The translations under genes were made by a program, and so were the position numbers. The notes under the pieces are model-generated. The model was not told the origin of the DNA, searched no databases, and was given only the letters and a program-made list of their open reading frames with translations. A stretch of DNA of 64,000 bases from JADKAV01 sp037046735 (lineage in GTDB: Bacteria > Actinomycetota > Actinomycetes > S36-B12 > UBA10799), in the NCBI GenBank assembly GCA_037046735.1, contig JBAOHC010000021.1, forward strand, positions 131,075 through 195,074, written 5' to 3'. Each line of letters starts with the position of its first letter. The first letter of the stretch is position 1. Positions 26,561-35,890 of this stretch are shown here, piece by piece.

Positions 26561-28788
26561 CAGAAGAACGCGGGCAATACCCCGGCGCTGACGGTCGTCA
26601 TCTCGGCGATGCCCCACTCCAGCTCACCGACCTGCAGGACGTCACCCAGCCCAGAATCCACCACGCCGATCCGCGTGCAGGCGAACCGCCGGGCACCACA
26701 CATCTCGGTGAACCGCAACTCCTCCGAGCGCGGCACCACGACGATGGCCCGGGTGGCCGACTCGCTGAACAACCACGTGAACAGGTCCTCCCCGTCGGGC
26801 ACCCAGGTGCGCGCACCGATGCCGGACCGCATGGCCATCTCAGCCAGGGCCAATCCGATCCCGCCGTCGGACACATCGTGGGCGGCGGTCAACATCCCGT
26901 CCCGGGAGCCGGCCACCAGGATTTGGGACAGCACCCGCTCGGCATCGAGGTCGACCTCCGGGGGCATGCCCGTCAGCAGGCCCTGCGACGTCGCCACCGC
27001 AGAACCGCCGAACTCGGACCTGGTCACACCGAGGACATAGATGAGTTCCCCGTCCGGCCCCCAGGCCATCGGCGTCCTGCGGGCCACATCGTCGAAGACG
27101 CCCAGCACGCCGACCACGGGTGTGGGATGGATGGGTGCCGAGCCGGTCTGGTTGTAGAAGCTCACATTGCCCCCGGTGACCGGGATACCCAGCTGCAGGC
27201 AGCCATCGGCCAGGCCAGTCACGGCCTGCTCGAACTGCCACATCACCTCGGGGTCTTCCGGTGATCCGAAGTTGAGACAGTTGGTCACAGCCAGCGGCAC
27301 GGCACCGGTGGCCGAGACGTTGCGATAGGCCTCGGCAAGTGCGAGTTGCGTGCCACGGTATGGGTCGAGCTCGACGAACCGGGCGTTGCAGTCCGTGGCG
27401 ATCGCCACGCCGCGCCCCGTCTGCTCATCGATGCGCAGCACCCCGGAATCCTCGGGCTGGGCCAGCACGGTGTTACCCCGCACGTAGCGGTCGTACTGGT
27501 CGGTGACCCACGCCTTGGACCCGTGGTTGGGATTGCCCAGCAGGTCCAGCAACGTCGTGCGCGGATCGGTCTGCCGCGGTTCGGTGGTCACTGCCTGCCG
27601 CGTCCGGATCGTGGCCGGCTCGGCGATGGGACGCTCGTAGATAGGGCCATCATGGGCCACCGTGCGGGGTGGGACATCCACGACCACCTCGTCGTGCCAC
27701 TCGATGACCAGCCGGTCACCTTGCGTCACCTCGCCGATAACGGTCGCTGTGACCGCCCACTTCTCGCAGATGGCCATGAACGCGTCAAGGTTGCCCGGTG
27801 TGACGACCGCACACATCCGCTCCTGTGACTCGCTCATCAGGATCTCTTCGGGGCTCAGACTCTGATCCCGCAGCGGCACCCGATCCAACCACACGTGCAT
27901 GCCGCCGTCGCCGTTGCTGGCCATCTCGGACGTGGCGCAACTGAGCCCCGCTCCGCCGAGATCCTGAATGCCGTCGATCAGGTCGGCCGCCAGCAGCTCC
28001 AGAGTGCATTCGATCAGCAGCTTCTCGGTGAAGGGATCCCCGACCTGCACCGCGGGACGTTTGCTGGGACCGGTCTCGTCGAAACTCTCGCTGGCCAGCA
28101 CGCTCACCCCGCCAATGCCGTCGCCGCCGGTCAGCGCGCCGTAGAGAATCACGAGATTGCCCGCGCCCCTCGCACTGCTGACGTGGATGTCCTCGTGGCG
28201 CATCGCGCCCACGCACAGGGCGTTGACCAGCGGATTGGTCTGGTAGCACGGGTCGAAGACGGTTTCACCGCCGATGTTGGGCAGCCCAAGGCAGTTGCCG
28301 TACCCCCCGACGCCGGCAACCACACCGTGCACGACCCGGGCTGTATCAGGGTCATCGACACTGCCAAATCGCAACTGGTCCATCACGGCCAATGGTCGCG
28401 CTCCCATGCTCAGGATGTCGCGCACAATGCCGCCCACCCCGGTGGCGGCGCCCTGGTAAGGCTCGATGTAACTCGGGTGGTTGTGGCTCTCGACCTTGAA
28501 CGTGACAGCCCACCCGTCGCCGATATCGACAACGCCCGCGTTCTCCCCGATGCCAACGAGCAGCGCCTCGGACTCCGGAGCCTTGCGGCCGAACTGCCGC
28601 AGGTGAACCTTGCTGGACTTGTAGGAGCAGTGCTCACTCCACATCACCGAGTACATGGCCAGTTCGGAACTGGTGGGGCGCCGGTGGAGAATGTCGCGGA
28701 TGCGCTGGTACTCGTCGGGCTTCAGACCGAGTTCGGCGTACGGCTGCGGGTGGTCAGGGGTCTGCGCGGCGTGCGCCACCGAATCCAT
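26560..28788 (-). CDS. purL: phosphoribosylformylglycinamidine synthase, large subunit
   Basis: The 742-residue protein is the small-type PurL that works with PurQ and PurS to turn FGAR into FGAM. Diagnostic segments are SEHCSYKSSKVHLRQF, KVESHNHPSYIEPYQGAATGVGGIVRDILSMGARP, LGGAGLSCATSEMA, VTNCLNFGSPEDP and VTGGNVSFYNQTG. The N-terminus and the tail are consistent with full length. It is followed with a 1-base overlap by an acetyltransferase gene and lies 63 bases after purQ. Confidence 0.95.
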   Translation of the reverse strand: MDSVAHAAQTPDHPQPYAELGLKPDEYQRIRDILHRRPTSSELAMYSVMWSEHCSYKSSKVHLRQFGRKAPESEALLVGIGENAGVVDIGDGWAVTFKVESHNHPSYIEPYQGAATGVGGIVRDILSMGARPLAVMDQLRFGSVDDPDTARVVHGVVAGVGGYGNCLGLPNIGGETVFDPCYQTNPLVNALCVGAMRHEDIHVSSARGAGNLVILYGALTGGDGIGGVSVLASESFDETGPSKRPAVQVGDPFTEKLLIECTLELLAADLIDGIQDLGGAGLSCATSEMASNGDGGMHVWLDRVPLRDQSLSPEEILMSESQERMCAVVTPGNLDAFMAICEKWAVTATVIGEVTQGDRLVIEWHDEVVVDVPPRTVAHDGPIYERPIAEPATIRTRQAVTTEPRQTDPRTTLLDLLGNPNHGSKAWVTDQYDRYVRGNTVLAQPEDSGVLRIDEQTGRGVAIATDCNARFVELDPYRGTQLALAEAYRNVSATGAVPLAVTNCLNFGSPEDPEVMWQFEQAVTGLADGCLQLGIPVTGGNVSFYNQTGSAPIHPTPVVGVLGVFDDVARRTPMAWGPDGELIYVLGVTRSEFGGSAVATSQGLLTGMPPEVDLDAERVLSQILVAGSRDGMLTAAHDVSDGGIGLALAEMAMRSGIGARTWVPDGEDLFTWLFSESATRAIVVVPRSEELRFTEMCGARRFACTRIGVVDSGLGDVLQVGELEWGIAEMTTVSAGVLPAFF

Positions 28789-28851
28789 GGGTACGAGTTT
28801 AGGTTGGCAGCCAGCACGCCGGTAACCGCGGGCGATCTCCAGAGCTGGTCT

Positions 28852-29520
28852 TCAGCCCACCAGGGCGGTCAGCACCGAGGCGAACAGGCCCAGTCCGTCG
28901 ACGCCGGGGCCCGTCAGGTCATCGATCGCATGCTCCGGGTGCGGCATCAGGCCCACCACGTTGCCCTGGGCATTGCTGATGCCCGCGATGTCGCGCCGCG
29001 ATCCGTTCGGGTTACCGCCCAGGTAGCGGAACACCACGCGGCCGTCGGCTTCGAGCATGTCCAGCGTGCGCTCGTCGGCGATGTAGGACCCCTCACCGTT
29101 CTTCACGGGCACGACAATCTCCTGACCGGGTTCGAACGCCCCAGTCCAAGCACTGTTCGTGCTCTCCACCCGCAGCGTCTGATCACGGCACACGAAGTGC
29201 AGGCTGTCGTTGCGCACCAACGCGCCGGGCAGCAGGTGGGCCTCGCACAAGACCTGAAAGCCGTTGCAGATGCCCAGCACCGGCATGCCCTGCTCTGCGG
29301 CGTCCACGATCTCGCTCATTACCGGCGCAAATCGGGCGATCGCGCCACAGCGCAAGTAATCCCCGTAGGAGAAGCCACCGGGCAGCACGACGGCCGCCAC
29401 CCCGCGCAGATCGTGGTCGCCGTGCCACAGTGCTACTGGTTCTGCCCCTGCGTACGTCACCGCCCGCGCGGCATCGATGTCATCGAGGGTTCCGGGGAAA
29501 GTGACTACGCCGACTCGCAC
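28852..29520 (-). CDS. purQ: phosphoribosylformylglycinamidine synthase, glutaminase subunit
   Basis: The 222-residue class I amidotransferase supplies ammonia to PurL. The nucleophile is in GICNGFQVL, the His-Glu pair in LMPHPEHAID, and an oxyanion segment in VLPGGFSYGDYLRCGAIARFAP. GTG 29520 (MRVGVVTFPGTLDD) is chosen because the family begins there; the frame is open upstream to 29598 over the stress-protein gene. The usual purS is not adjacent but at 31.5 kb, separated by a stress protein, an acetyltransferase and a nitroreductase. Confidence 0.93.
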   Translation of the reverse strand: MRVGVVTFPGTLDDIDAARAVTYAGAEPVALWHGDHDLRGVAAVVLPGGFSYGDYLRCGAIARFAPVMSEIVDAAEQGMPVLGICNGFQVLCEAHLLPGALVRNDSLHFVCRDQTLRVESTNSAWTGAFEPGQEIVVPVKNGEGSYIADERTLDMLEADGRVVFRYLGGNPNGSRRDIAGISNAQGNVVGLMPHPEHAIDDLTGPGVDGLGLFASVLTALVG

Positions 29521-29524
29521 ACCC

Positions 29525-30391
29525 TCACGGTACGACAGCGACTGGGCAAGCGGCCTTGTGCACCACCGCATGGCTGACCGAACCCAGCAGCAGACCACGG
29601 AACCCGCCCAGGCCGCGTGACCCTACGACCACGAGTTGGGCGTGTTCGCTGGCCTTGACCAACGCCTTGACCGGGGAACCCTTCATGACCTCCTGGCGCA
29701 CCTTCACGTCGGGGAAGTCGCCACGGAACCCTGCCATCGCTTCGGAGGTGTCGCGCAACTCGGCGTTGCCGTAATCGCGGATCAGCACCTCGGGCTCATA
29801 ACTGGGGACCTCGACCATGGACCAGGTCGGCGGGATCTCCCAGGAGTGCAGGACGTGCAAGGACAGGCCCGTGAAGCTGGCCTGCTCGAACGCCCAGCGC
29901 AGCGCCTTGAGCGAATGTGCGGAGCCATCCACGCCGACGACCATGTCGACTGCGTCCGCGGCGACAGGGCGCACCACGACGGTCGGGCAGGACGCGTGTG
30001 TGGCGATCTGGCGTGAAACGCTGCCGAGCAGGAAGCCGGTCAGCCCACCGGAACCATGGCTGCCGACGACGGCCATCTCGGCGTCTTCAGACAGGTGCAC
30101 CATGACCGACGCCGGCCGGCCGGCGATGACCTCACCCACGGCGTTGGCGCCCAGTTGCGCGGCCGCGACCAGCCCCTCGTCGTTGGCCGCCTGCGCCTCT
30201 TTGCGCAATTCATCGACGAGGTCCTGCTGGACCAGCGCTGAGGCACCCATACCCAGGTCCGCCGGCGGCATGGACCATGTGGTCACCACCTCCAGCGTGC
30301 GCCCACGTTGTGCAGCAGTGGTAGCCGCCCATTGCAGTGCCAGTGCCGAACCTTCGGAACCGTCGTAACCCACAATCACCGAACCGGACAT
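29525..30391 (-). CDS. universal stress protein, two Usp domains
   Basis: The 288-residue product has two Usp domains. Both keep ATP-binding patterns: VVGSHGSGGLTGFLLGSVSRQIATHASCPTVVV and VVGSRGLGGFRGLLLGSVSHAVVHKAACPVAVVP, with the G-2X-G-9X-G-S spacing that the 4.2 kb paralogue keeps only partly. ATP binding is therefore likely. ATG 30391 (MSGSVIVGYDGSEGS) is the family start. Its stop is 4 bases before purQ, so it may be cotranscribed with purQL. Confidence 0.88.
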   Translation of the reverse strand: MSGSVIVGYDGSEGSALALQWAATTAAQRGRTLEVVTTWSMPPADLGMGASALVQQDLVDELRKEAQAANDEGLVAAAQLGANAVGEVIAGRPASVMVHLSEDAEMAVVGSHGSGGLTGFLLGSVSRQIATHASCPTVVVRPVAADAVDMVVGVDGSAHSLKALRWAFEQASFTGLSLHVLHSWEIPPTWSMVEVPSYEPEVLIRDYGNAELRDTSEAMAGFRGDFPDVKVRQEVMKGSPVKALVKASEHAQLVVVGSRGLGGFRGLLLGSVSHAVVHKAACPVAVVP

Positions 30392-30513
30392 CACAACCCC
30401 TCCGTCCACACGTGGCCGGTGGTCGCCAGGCGCAATCGTGCGCCTGACCGACGCATCGAACCTGTTGTCCGCTGACTCTGATTCTACTCCTGCCCACCCG
30501 CTTCCCGGCAGGG

Positions 30514-30969
30514 CTATTTGAGCGCAATCCGTCCGGAATCGATCTTGAAGACGATCCAGTGGTGGGGTCCGATACCGGCTTTGTCCCATTGTGGTCCCAC
30601 GATCGTCCAGCCGGCGCGCTGGTACAGGCCCAATGCCGCCACTCTGGCATTCGCCCAGAGGCTGGCCGCACCACCGCGCTCAGCCCGCCGCACAGCCGCC
30701 TCGAGCAGGGCCGTGCCCGTACCACCGCGGTAGTGCGGCAGGACGGCCATCGACCGCAACTGCCACTGCGGCGCCGGCAATTCCATGAGCTCTGGATGTG
30801 ACCACTGTGCGGGGCCCACTGAGCACGCACCCACCACCCGGCCGGCCACGACAGCGGCCACATGCAGACAGTCCGCCGGTGGGTCGGCGTCACCCGGCAA
30901 TGGGCCATGCGGACGCAGTACTTCGAGCTGCACGTCGCGGACTTCGGACTGCGTCGCATCGCGGATCAC
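30514..30969 (-). CDS. GNAT-family N-acetyltransferase
   Basis: The product of about 151 residues shows the GNAT core: LRSMAVLPHYRGGTGTALLEAAVRRAERGGAASLWANARVAALGLYQRAGWTIVG, with the acetyl-CoA loop PHYRGGTGTALL. The domain starts at VIRDATQSEVRDVQLEVLRPHG, so GTG 30969 is preferred; ATG 30999 is an alternative that would overlap the divergent nitroreductase gene start at 30993. Neither has a strong ribosome-binding site, so the transcript may be leaderless. The substrate is unknown. Confidence 0.8.
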   Translation of the reverse strand: MIRDATQSEVRDVQLEVLRPHGPLPGDADPPADCLHVAAVVAGRVVGACSVGPAQWSHPELMELPAPQWQLRSMAVLPHYRGGTGTALLEAAVRRAERGGAASLWANARVAALGLYQRAGWTIVGPQWDKAGIGPHHWIVFKIDSGRIALK

Positions 30970-30992
30970 GGGTTCACAGTAGTTTGGCGTGC

Positions 30993-31460
30993 ATGGCATA
31001 TCGCGACGTCATGCGCTGGCTCGGACACAAGGAATGGTTCGCCTGGACCGCGGCCCGGCTCGCGCCGTTGGACGCGAAGGTGGTCAAGAAGACCGGCGGG
31101 AAGTTCGGGCTACTGGGCAATTACGGTCTGCCGCAGTGTCTGCTCACAACGACGGGGCGCAAATCCGGCCAACAGCGCACCGTGACGCTGCTCTACGGCA
31201 CGCGCGGCGACGACGTGGTGCTCATCGGTTCCAACTTCGGCCAACAGCACCACCCGGCTTGGGCGCTGAACCTCGAGGCCAATCCGCAGTGCGTCTTCAG
31301 CACAGATGACCGGACCCAGGACATGGTGGCGCGGATGGTCACCGAGGAGTCCGAGCGTGAGGAACTGTGGCAGCTGATGTACGACATCTGGCCGGCCTAC
31401 GCGGCATATCGCGGGCGGGCGGGCCGTGACATCAAGGTCTTCGTTCTGACGCCTGTCTGA
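30993..31460 (+). CDS. deazaflavin (F420)-dependent nitroreductase-family protein
   Basis: The 155-residue protein has the split-barrel Ddn-like pattern: LLTTTGRKSGQQRTVTLLYGTRGDDVVLIGSNFGQQHHPAWALNLEANPQC, including TTGRKSG and the H-P-A-W element. These enzymes use coenzyme F420 to reduce quinones or nitro compounds at the membrane. The N-terminal helix (MAYRDVMRWLGHKEWFAWTAARLAPLDAKVV) is typical. ATG 30993 is chosen because upstream codons belong to the antisense acetyltransferase gene. F420 use is inferred from family. Confidence 0.85.
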   Translation: MAYRDVMRWLGHKEWFAWTAARLAPLDAKVVKKTGGKFGLLGNYGLPQCLLTTTGRKSGQQRTVTLLYGTRGDDVVLIGSNFGQQHHPAWALNLEANPQCVFSTDDRTQDMVARMVTEESEREELWQLMYDIWPAYAAYRGRAGRDIKVFVLTPV

Positions 31461-31468
31461 GGCAAGGA

Positions 31469-31496
31469 GCCCGGCTCCCCCCTCGTTGAGCCGGGC
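31469..31496 (+). terminator. hairpin after the nitroreductase gene
   Basis: GCCCGGCTC (31469-31477) pairs perfectly with GAGCCGGGC (31488-31496) across a 10-base loop, 9 bases after the stop codon. It has no T-run but is well placed, and could also stop convergent transcription from purS. Confidence 0.6.
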
Positions 31497-31542
31497 AACA
31501 AGAGGATCCCCCGCGGCGCCCGTTACCGAAACGTGACCTCAG

Positions 31543-31785
31543 TCACCGGACCTCGAGGCTGTACTCCTCGATCACGGGATTGGCCAGCAGCGTCTCAGCC
31601 AAATGCTCGAGTTCGGCCAGACGCTCCTCGGTGAGTTGACCGTCGATCTCGATCTCGAAGCGCTTACCCTGGCGCACAGCCCTGACCCCCGAGAGCCCCA
31701 GCCTGCCCATCGCCTTCTGGACGGCCTGCCCTTGCGGGTCCAGCAACTCGGGTTTGGGCATGACTTCAACGATGATCCGCGGCAC
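31543..31785 (-). CDS. purS: phosphoribosylformylglycinamidine synthase subunit PurS
   Basis: The 80-residue protein matches PurS: PRIIVEVMPKPELLDPQGQAVQKAMGRLGLSGVRAVRQGKRFEIEID, ending VIEEYSLEV. PurS bridges PurL and PurQ in the FGAM synthase complex. GTG 31785 gives the family start; the frame is open upstream to 31998 over the end of the DUF2252 gene. It is 2 kb away from purQL, whereas these three are contiguous in many bacteria. Confidence 0.92.
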   Translation of the reverse strand: MPRIIVEVMPKPELLDPQGQAVQKAMGRLGLSGVRAVRQGKRFEIEIDGQLTEERLAELEHLAETLLANPVIEEYSLEVR

Positions 31786-31814
31786 GTCTGAAACTGTATC
31801 CCGTGCCGTTGGGA

Positions 31815-33152
31815 TCAGTGTGTCTCGGACTCCGCGACATACTTCGCGAACTGCGCGTGGTCGGCGTCCACCACGTCGGCGTAGCGCAAGGCGAAGCGGG
31901 AGACCGCCTTGACGAAGGAATCGGAATCCCCGAGGTAGGCGTCGATGGCGATCCGGTCGCCGGTGACGGCGTGCGCCCGGGCGAGCGTGAAACCGCACAG
32001 TCGCGCAAAACGAGGCAGACTGGCAGCCGGGGTGCGGGCGTACGCGGTAACAACTGGGCGCAGTTGGCTGATGATGTAGTCGCGGTCCTGCCAGCGGCTG
32101 AATCCCAGCAACGGGTCCGGCTCGAACTGGATCAGTGCCTGTCCCAATGCGATCCGCCGGGCCTGATTGCCGCGGTGGCGGTATTCGGGCAGCACGAACG
32201 GCTGCAGCACCGACGGCCTCGCCTCCTTGACCTCAAGGGCCACCAACTCGTGTCGGCGGGTGCCTTGCAACAGCACGATGAAGCACCGCAGACCGACGTC
32301 CGAGACACCCCGCACGAGCATCGCGATGTCCGCGATCCGGTACTCGGTGAGCATCTGCTGCACCTCCGGACTCACAGAGGTCGCATATCCGCTCATGATC
32401 GCGATCATCCCGTCATGCAACGTCGCGGCATCCTGTTCGCTGAGCCACTGGGTGAGCGGCTGGATCGGGCCGCCGAAACGCAGTTGGGTCTCGTCCTCGA
32501 ACATGTCGGAATAGAGCATGGGTTCGTCGGGGAAGGCGAGGTCTTTGGTGCGGCGATCGCCCTTGGCGACCGCTCTGGCCACCTCCCCCTCCGGGACTCC
32601 GGCGAACCAGAGGTCGAGCCGGTCCTGGTCAGCCGCCCAGGCGATACCGCGCCGGTAGCCCTCCACGGATGCCCGTGCGACCGCTCGCTGATCCTTAGCC
32701 GCAGCACCGGCCGCGCGTGCGGCCAGCACCAGGCCGGTACTCATCCGCTTGACGTCCCACTCCCAGGGCGCCCGCAGAGTCTCGTAGAAGGAGCCCACCT
32801 CGAAGACGGGTTCGCCGTGCGGAGGCCGGAAGTAGCCGAACGTGAACGCGTCGACGTCTCCGCAGGCCTGCACGTTGATCTCCGAGACGGGCGTCACAGA
32901 GAGGTCGGCGGCCATGACCACATCCGCGCCCCGGAAGTAGGAATGGGCGTCGGTTGCCATCCGCTCATGGCGCAGTGGGATCAATGAGGCAAGCCGGTCC
33001 TGGTCCTGTTCGAGCACGAGCCGCAGGGGGTCCGGGCGCACTTGCGACCGGTAAAGGTCAGCGTGAGCGTCGTGGGGAACACGGTTGCGCGCATCCAACC
33101 CGCGCTGGATCCGCTCGTCGAGGGAGCCGGCGGTCTTCAGCGCTTGCCACAT
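31815..33152 (-). CDS. DUF2252 family protein with altered kinase-like motifs
   Basis: The 445-residue protein aligns by eye with DUF2252: PLRHERMATDAHSYFRGADVVMAADL, ETLRAPWEWDVKRMSTGLVLAAR, VRGVSDVGLRCFIVLLQG, LEVKEARPSVL and the tail RDYIISQLRP. In typical members a GDAHLENFG-like loop and an FDLNDFDET-like segment supply the metal-binding residues. Here they read GDVDAFTFG and FEVGSFYET, so the His, Asn and Asp are lost while the ATP-lysine-like K in LEVKEA remains. It may be a non-catalytic relative. ATG 33152 is chosen because the conserved domain begins soon after it. It lies 29 bases from purS. Confidence 0.75.
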   Translation of the reverse strand: MWQALKTAGSLDERIQRGLDARNRVPHDAHADLYRSQVRPDPLRLVLEQDQDRLASLIPLRHERMATDAHSYFRGADVVMAADLSVTPVSEINVQACGDVDAFTFGYFRPPHGEPVFEVGSFYETLRAPWEWDVKRMSTGLVLAARAAGAAAKDQRAVARASVEGYRRGIAWAADQDRLDLWFAGVPEGEVARAVAKGDRRTKDLAFPDEPMLYSDMFEDETQLRFGGPIQPLTQWLSEQDAATLHDGMIAIMSGYATSVSPEVQQMLTEYRIADIAMLVRGVSDVGLRCFIVLLQGTRRHELVALEVKEARPSVLQPFVLPEYRHRGNQARRIALGQALIQFEPDPLLGFSRWQDRDYIISQLRPVVTAYARTPAASLPRFARLCGFTLARAHAVTGDRIAIDAYLGDSDSFVKAVSRFALRYADVVDADHAQFAKYVAESETH

Positions 33153-33168
33153 GGCACGAGTGTACGGA

Positions 33169-34128
33169 TTACTCGTAGTTCCAGGCTTCCCAGGCGCTGG
33201 CCACCATATCGTGCAGGTCCTTGCTGGCCGTCCAGCCGAGCTCGTCCTGAATCTTGTCCACCAGGGCCACCAGTTGGGCAGGATCACCGGGGCGGCGCGC
33301 GGCGATCTGCGCCTCCGCGTCACGGCCGAGCACGGCACTGACCGCATCGATCACTTCGATGACCGAGACCCCCTGTCCGCGACCGACGTTGTACACGGTG
33401 CCCACCGTTTCACCCTCGCAACGAGCCGCCGCGGCGACGTGGGCGTCGGCCAGGTCGCTGACGTGGATGTAGTCGCGGATGCAGGACCCGTCCGGGGTGG
33501 GGTAGTCGTCGCCGAACACCTGCGGGCGCTGACCGGTGGTCAACGCCCGGTAGACCATGGGAATCAAATTGAAGACGCTGGTGTCGCCCAGATCGGGGGA
33601 TCCGGCTCCCGCCACGTTGAAGTACCGCAGAGAGATCCAGGACAGGTCACGGTTGACCGCGGCGTTGGACGTGATCCATTCGCCCACGACCTTGGTCTGG
33701 CCGTAAGGGGACTCGGGATTGCGCGAAGCATCTTCGGCGACGAACTGCGCGGCTGGCGTCCCATAGACAGCTGCGGACGACGAGTAGACGAAACAGCGTG
33801 TGCCGACCTCGGCCATGGCCTCTAGCAGCGACAGCATGCCGTCGACGTTCTCGCGGTAGTAGTACTCGGGTCGCTCCACCGACTCCCCGACAGCCTTCTT
33901 GGCGGCCAGATGCACCACGCCGGTGACGTCGTATTCGCGCAGAGCCGCTGCCACGACGGCGCGATCAGCCACGTTGGCCTGCACGAGCGGCACCCCCTTC
34001 GGCACCTTTCGCGCGAGTCCTGTGGACAGGTCGTCCAGGACCACCACATCGCGGCCGCTGGCCTGCAGGGCGCGCAGCACGTGGGCGCCGATGTAGCCGG
34101 CACCTCCAGTGAGTAGCCAGGTCGTCAT
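33169..34128 (-). CDS. galE: UDP-glucose 4-epimerase
   Basis: The 319-residue SDR-superfamily enzyme interconverts UDP-glucose and UDP-galactose, feeding galactose use and surface polysaccharides. It has the NAD loop LTGGAGYIGAHVLRAL, the catalytic YSSSAAVYG and SPYGQTKVVGE (Tyr-X3-Lys), and substrate segments LRYFNVAGAG and RDYIHVSDLADAHV. Its start overlaps the purC stop by 4 bases. Specificity between UDP-glucose and other UDP-sugars cannot be read directly. Confidence 0.9.
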   Translation of the reverse strand: MTTWLLTGGAGYIGAHVLRALQASGRDVVVLDDLSTGLARKVPKGVPLVQANVADRAVVAAALREYDVTGVVHLAAKKAVGESVERPEYYYRENVDGMLSLLEAMAEVGTRCFVYSSSAAVYGTPAAQFVAEDASRNPESPYGQTKVVGEWITSNAAVNRDLSWISLRYFNVAGAGSPDLGDTSVFNLIPMVYRALTTGQRPQVFGDDYPTPDGSCIRDYIHVSDLADAHVAAAARCEGETVGTVYNVGRGQGVSVIEVIDAVSAVLGRDAEAQIAARRPGDPAQLVALVDKIQDELGWTASKDLHDMVASAWEAWNYE

Positions 34129-34988
34129 GCGAACTCCCTTCCCGTCAGAGTCTCGTAGGCCGCGATGTACTTGGCGCGGGTGTGCGCCACCACGTCTTGC
34201 GGCAGCGCTGGCGGGGGCTCGTCGCCCGCTGGGTCCCAGCCGGATTCGTTTCGCAGCCAGTCACGCACGAACTGCTTGTCGAAACTCGGCGGCGCTGACC
34301 CCTCGACCCACGTCGTCGCCTCCCAGAACCGCGACGAGTCGGGGGTCAGCACCTCATCGCCCAGCACGATGGAGCCGTCGGCGCGCACGCCGAACTCGAA
34401 CTTGGTGTCGGCCACGATGATCCCGCGCTCCGCGGCGATCGAGCGTGCCCGATCGTAGATTGCCAGGGACATATCCCGGATCCGTTCGGCCCGTTGCTTG
34501 CCGACCCGCTCAACGGCCCCGGTGAAGTCAATGTTCTCGTCGTGATCCCCGATGGCGGCCTTCGTGGCTGGGGTGAAGACCGGCTCGGGCAGGCGCTGCG
34601 ATTCCCGCAAGCCGGGCGGCAGGTCGATGCCGCATACAGCACCGGTCCTCTGGTAGTCGTTCCAGCCCGAACCGCTGAGGTACCCTCGTACAACACACTC
34701 GACAGCGAGCATGTCAAGGCGTTCGCAGATGACTGCGCGGCCAGCGACGGCATCGGGCACATCCGTGCTGATGATGTGATTGGGCACGAGGTCGTGCAGT
34801 TGGTCGAACCACCACAGCGACAGCTGGGTCAGTACGCGACCCTTGTCAGGAATCGGAGTGGGCAGAATCGCGTCGAAGGCGCTGATCCGGTCGGAGGCGA
34901 CGAACAACAGCCGGTCGCCGTCGGTGTAGAGGTCGCGCACCTTGCCGGAATAGACGTGCGTCCACCCGGGGATCGGATCAGTGCTCAC
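34125..34988 (-). CDS. purC: phosphoribosylaminoimidazole-succinocarboxamide synthase
   Basis: The 287-residue SAICAR synthetase joins CAIR and aspartate using ATP. Signature segments are GKVRDLYTDGDRLLFVASDRISAFDAILPTPIPDKGRVLTQLS, CVVRGYLSGSGWNDYQ and DTKFEFGVRADGSIVLGDEVLTPDSSRFW. Full length is consistent with the family. It overlaps galE downstream by 4 bases and is divergent from a PAP2 phosphatase gene about 107 bases away. Confidence 0.94.
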   Translation of the reverse strand: MSTDPIPGWTHVYSGKVRDLYTDGDRLLFVASDRISAFDAILPTPIPDKGRVLTQLSLWWFDQLHDLVPNHIISTDVPDAVAGRAVICERLDMLAVECVVRGYLSGSGWNDYQRTGAVCGIDLPPGLRESQRLPEPVFTPATKAAIGDHDENIDFTGAVERVGKQRAERIRDMSLAIYDRARSIAAERGIIVADTKFEFGVRADGSIVLGDEVLTPDSSRFWEATTWVEGSAPPSFDKQFVRDWLRNESGWDPAGDEPPPALPQDVVAHTRAKYIAAYETLTGREFA

Positions 34989-35095
34989 TCGTTCACGCTA
35001 ACGGGTCTGCTGTGCCCACGATCAGGCGTGTCCTGCGGCTGGGACGAAGACACCCGACTTCGGCGCCGGATCCGGCTCTTTGGGGCACAGTGGTG

Positions 35096-35791
35096 ATGAT
35101 GACCGCCAACCGTTTCGCCGCACTGGCCTGTGCTTTGTGGCTGGCCGCCGGTGCCCTCACCTTCTACATCGCGACCATTTCCGGCATCCCTGCTGTGGAT
35201 CTCGCCTTGGCCCAACCGGCGCACGACCTGGCCGTGGCGAATCCCTGGCTGGTCTGGGTGGCACGGTTCTTCGCAGCGATGGGTTCGGGCTTCGTCCTCG
35301 CGCCTCTGACCGTGGGCGTTGTGGTCGCCTTGTGGCTGCGCGGACAGCGGTGGTGGGCGGTGTGGCTGGCAGCGGACGGGATCACCGGAATCGTCGTATC
35401 CCAGACGGTCAAACGTGTCGTCGACCGACAACGTCCCGCCTGGGACAACCCGCTGAACGAGTTGACCAGCCCGTCGTTCCCCAGCGGGCACAGCATGGCG
35501 GGGATCTACGGGTACCTGGCTTTCGGTGTCGTCGCGTGGTTCCTGGTCAATCGCGCGTTCGGGACTGTGCTCATGGTCTTCGGTGTTCTGATGGGGCCCA
35601 GCCGGGTGTTCTTCGGGGTGCACTGGCCCACTGATGTCCTGGCGGGGTGGCTGTTCGCGGGTGCCTGCCTGTGCACCGTGACCGCCGTCTTGTGGTGGCG
35701 CTGGGGACCGCCTCCGACCGGGACGTCAGAGGTGCCCGTCGTGGGCGATACGGCACCGCCTCTGGCAGCGAGCGGCGGGGCGCCCGACTGA
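35096..35791 (+). CDS. PAP2-family membrane phosphatase
   Basis: The 231-residue membrane protein has the three PAP2 motifs: KRVVDRQRP, PSGHS and SRVFFGVHWPTDV. Several hydrophobic helices flank them. It probably dephosphorylates a lipid such as phosphatidate or undecaprenyl pyrophosphate. ATG 35096 (or 35099) has GGGG upstream; a GTG at 35012 would add 28 residues without a ribosome-binding site. The acidic, proline-rich C-terminus is likely outside the membrane. Confidence 0.85.
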   Translation: MMTANRFAALACALWLAAGALTFYIATISGIPAVDLALAQPAHDLAVANPWLVWVARFFAAMGSGFVLAPLTVGVVVALWLRGQRWWAVWLAADGITGIVVSQTVKRVVDRQRPAWDNPLNELTSPSFPSGHSMAGIYGYLAFGVVAWFLVNRAFGTVLMVFGVLMGPSRVFFGVHWPTDVLAGWLFAGACLCTVTAVLWWRWGPPPTGTSEVPVVGDTAPPLAASGGAPD

Positions 35792-35890
35792 CCAATCGGT
35801 GACGGTGCTCGCTGACGATCCGACTCGAGGCAACCTCGCTGGTCGTGCATCCGCTCGCCTGTGGGCGCGTCACCGCCTGCCCTCAACACC

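Noticed and set aside
33152..33347. 65-residue N-terminal extension of the DUF2252 frame
   Set aside because: It is antisense to the galE C-terminus, rich in Arg/Pro/Trp, and unlike the family start.
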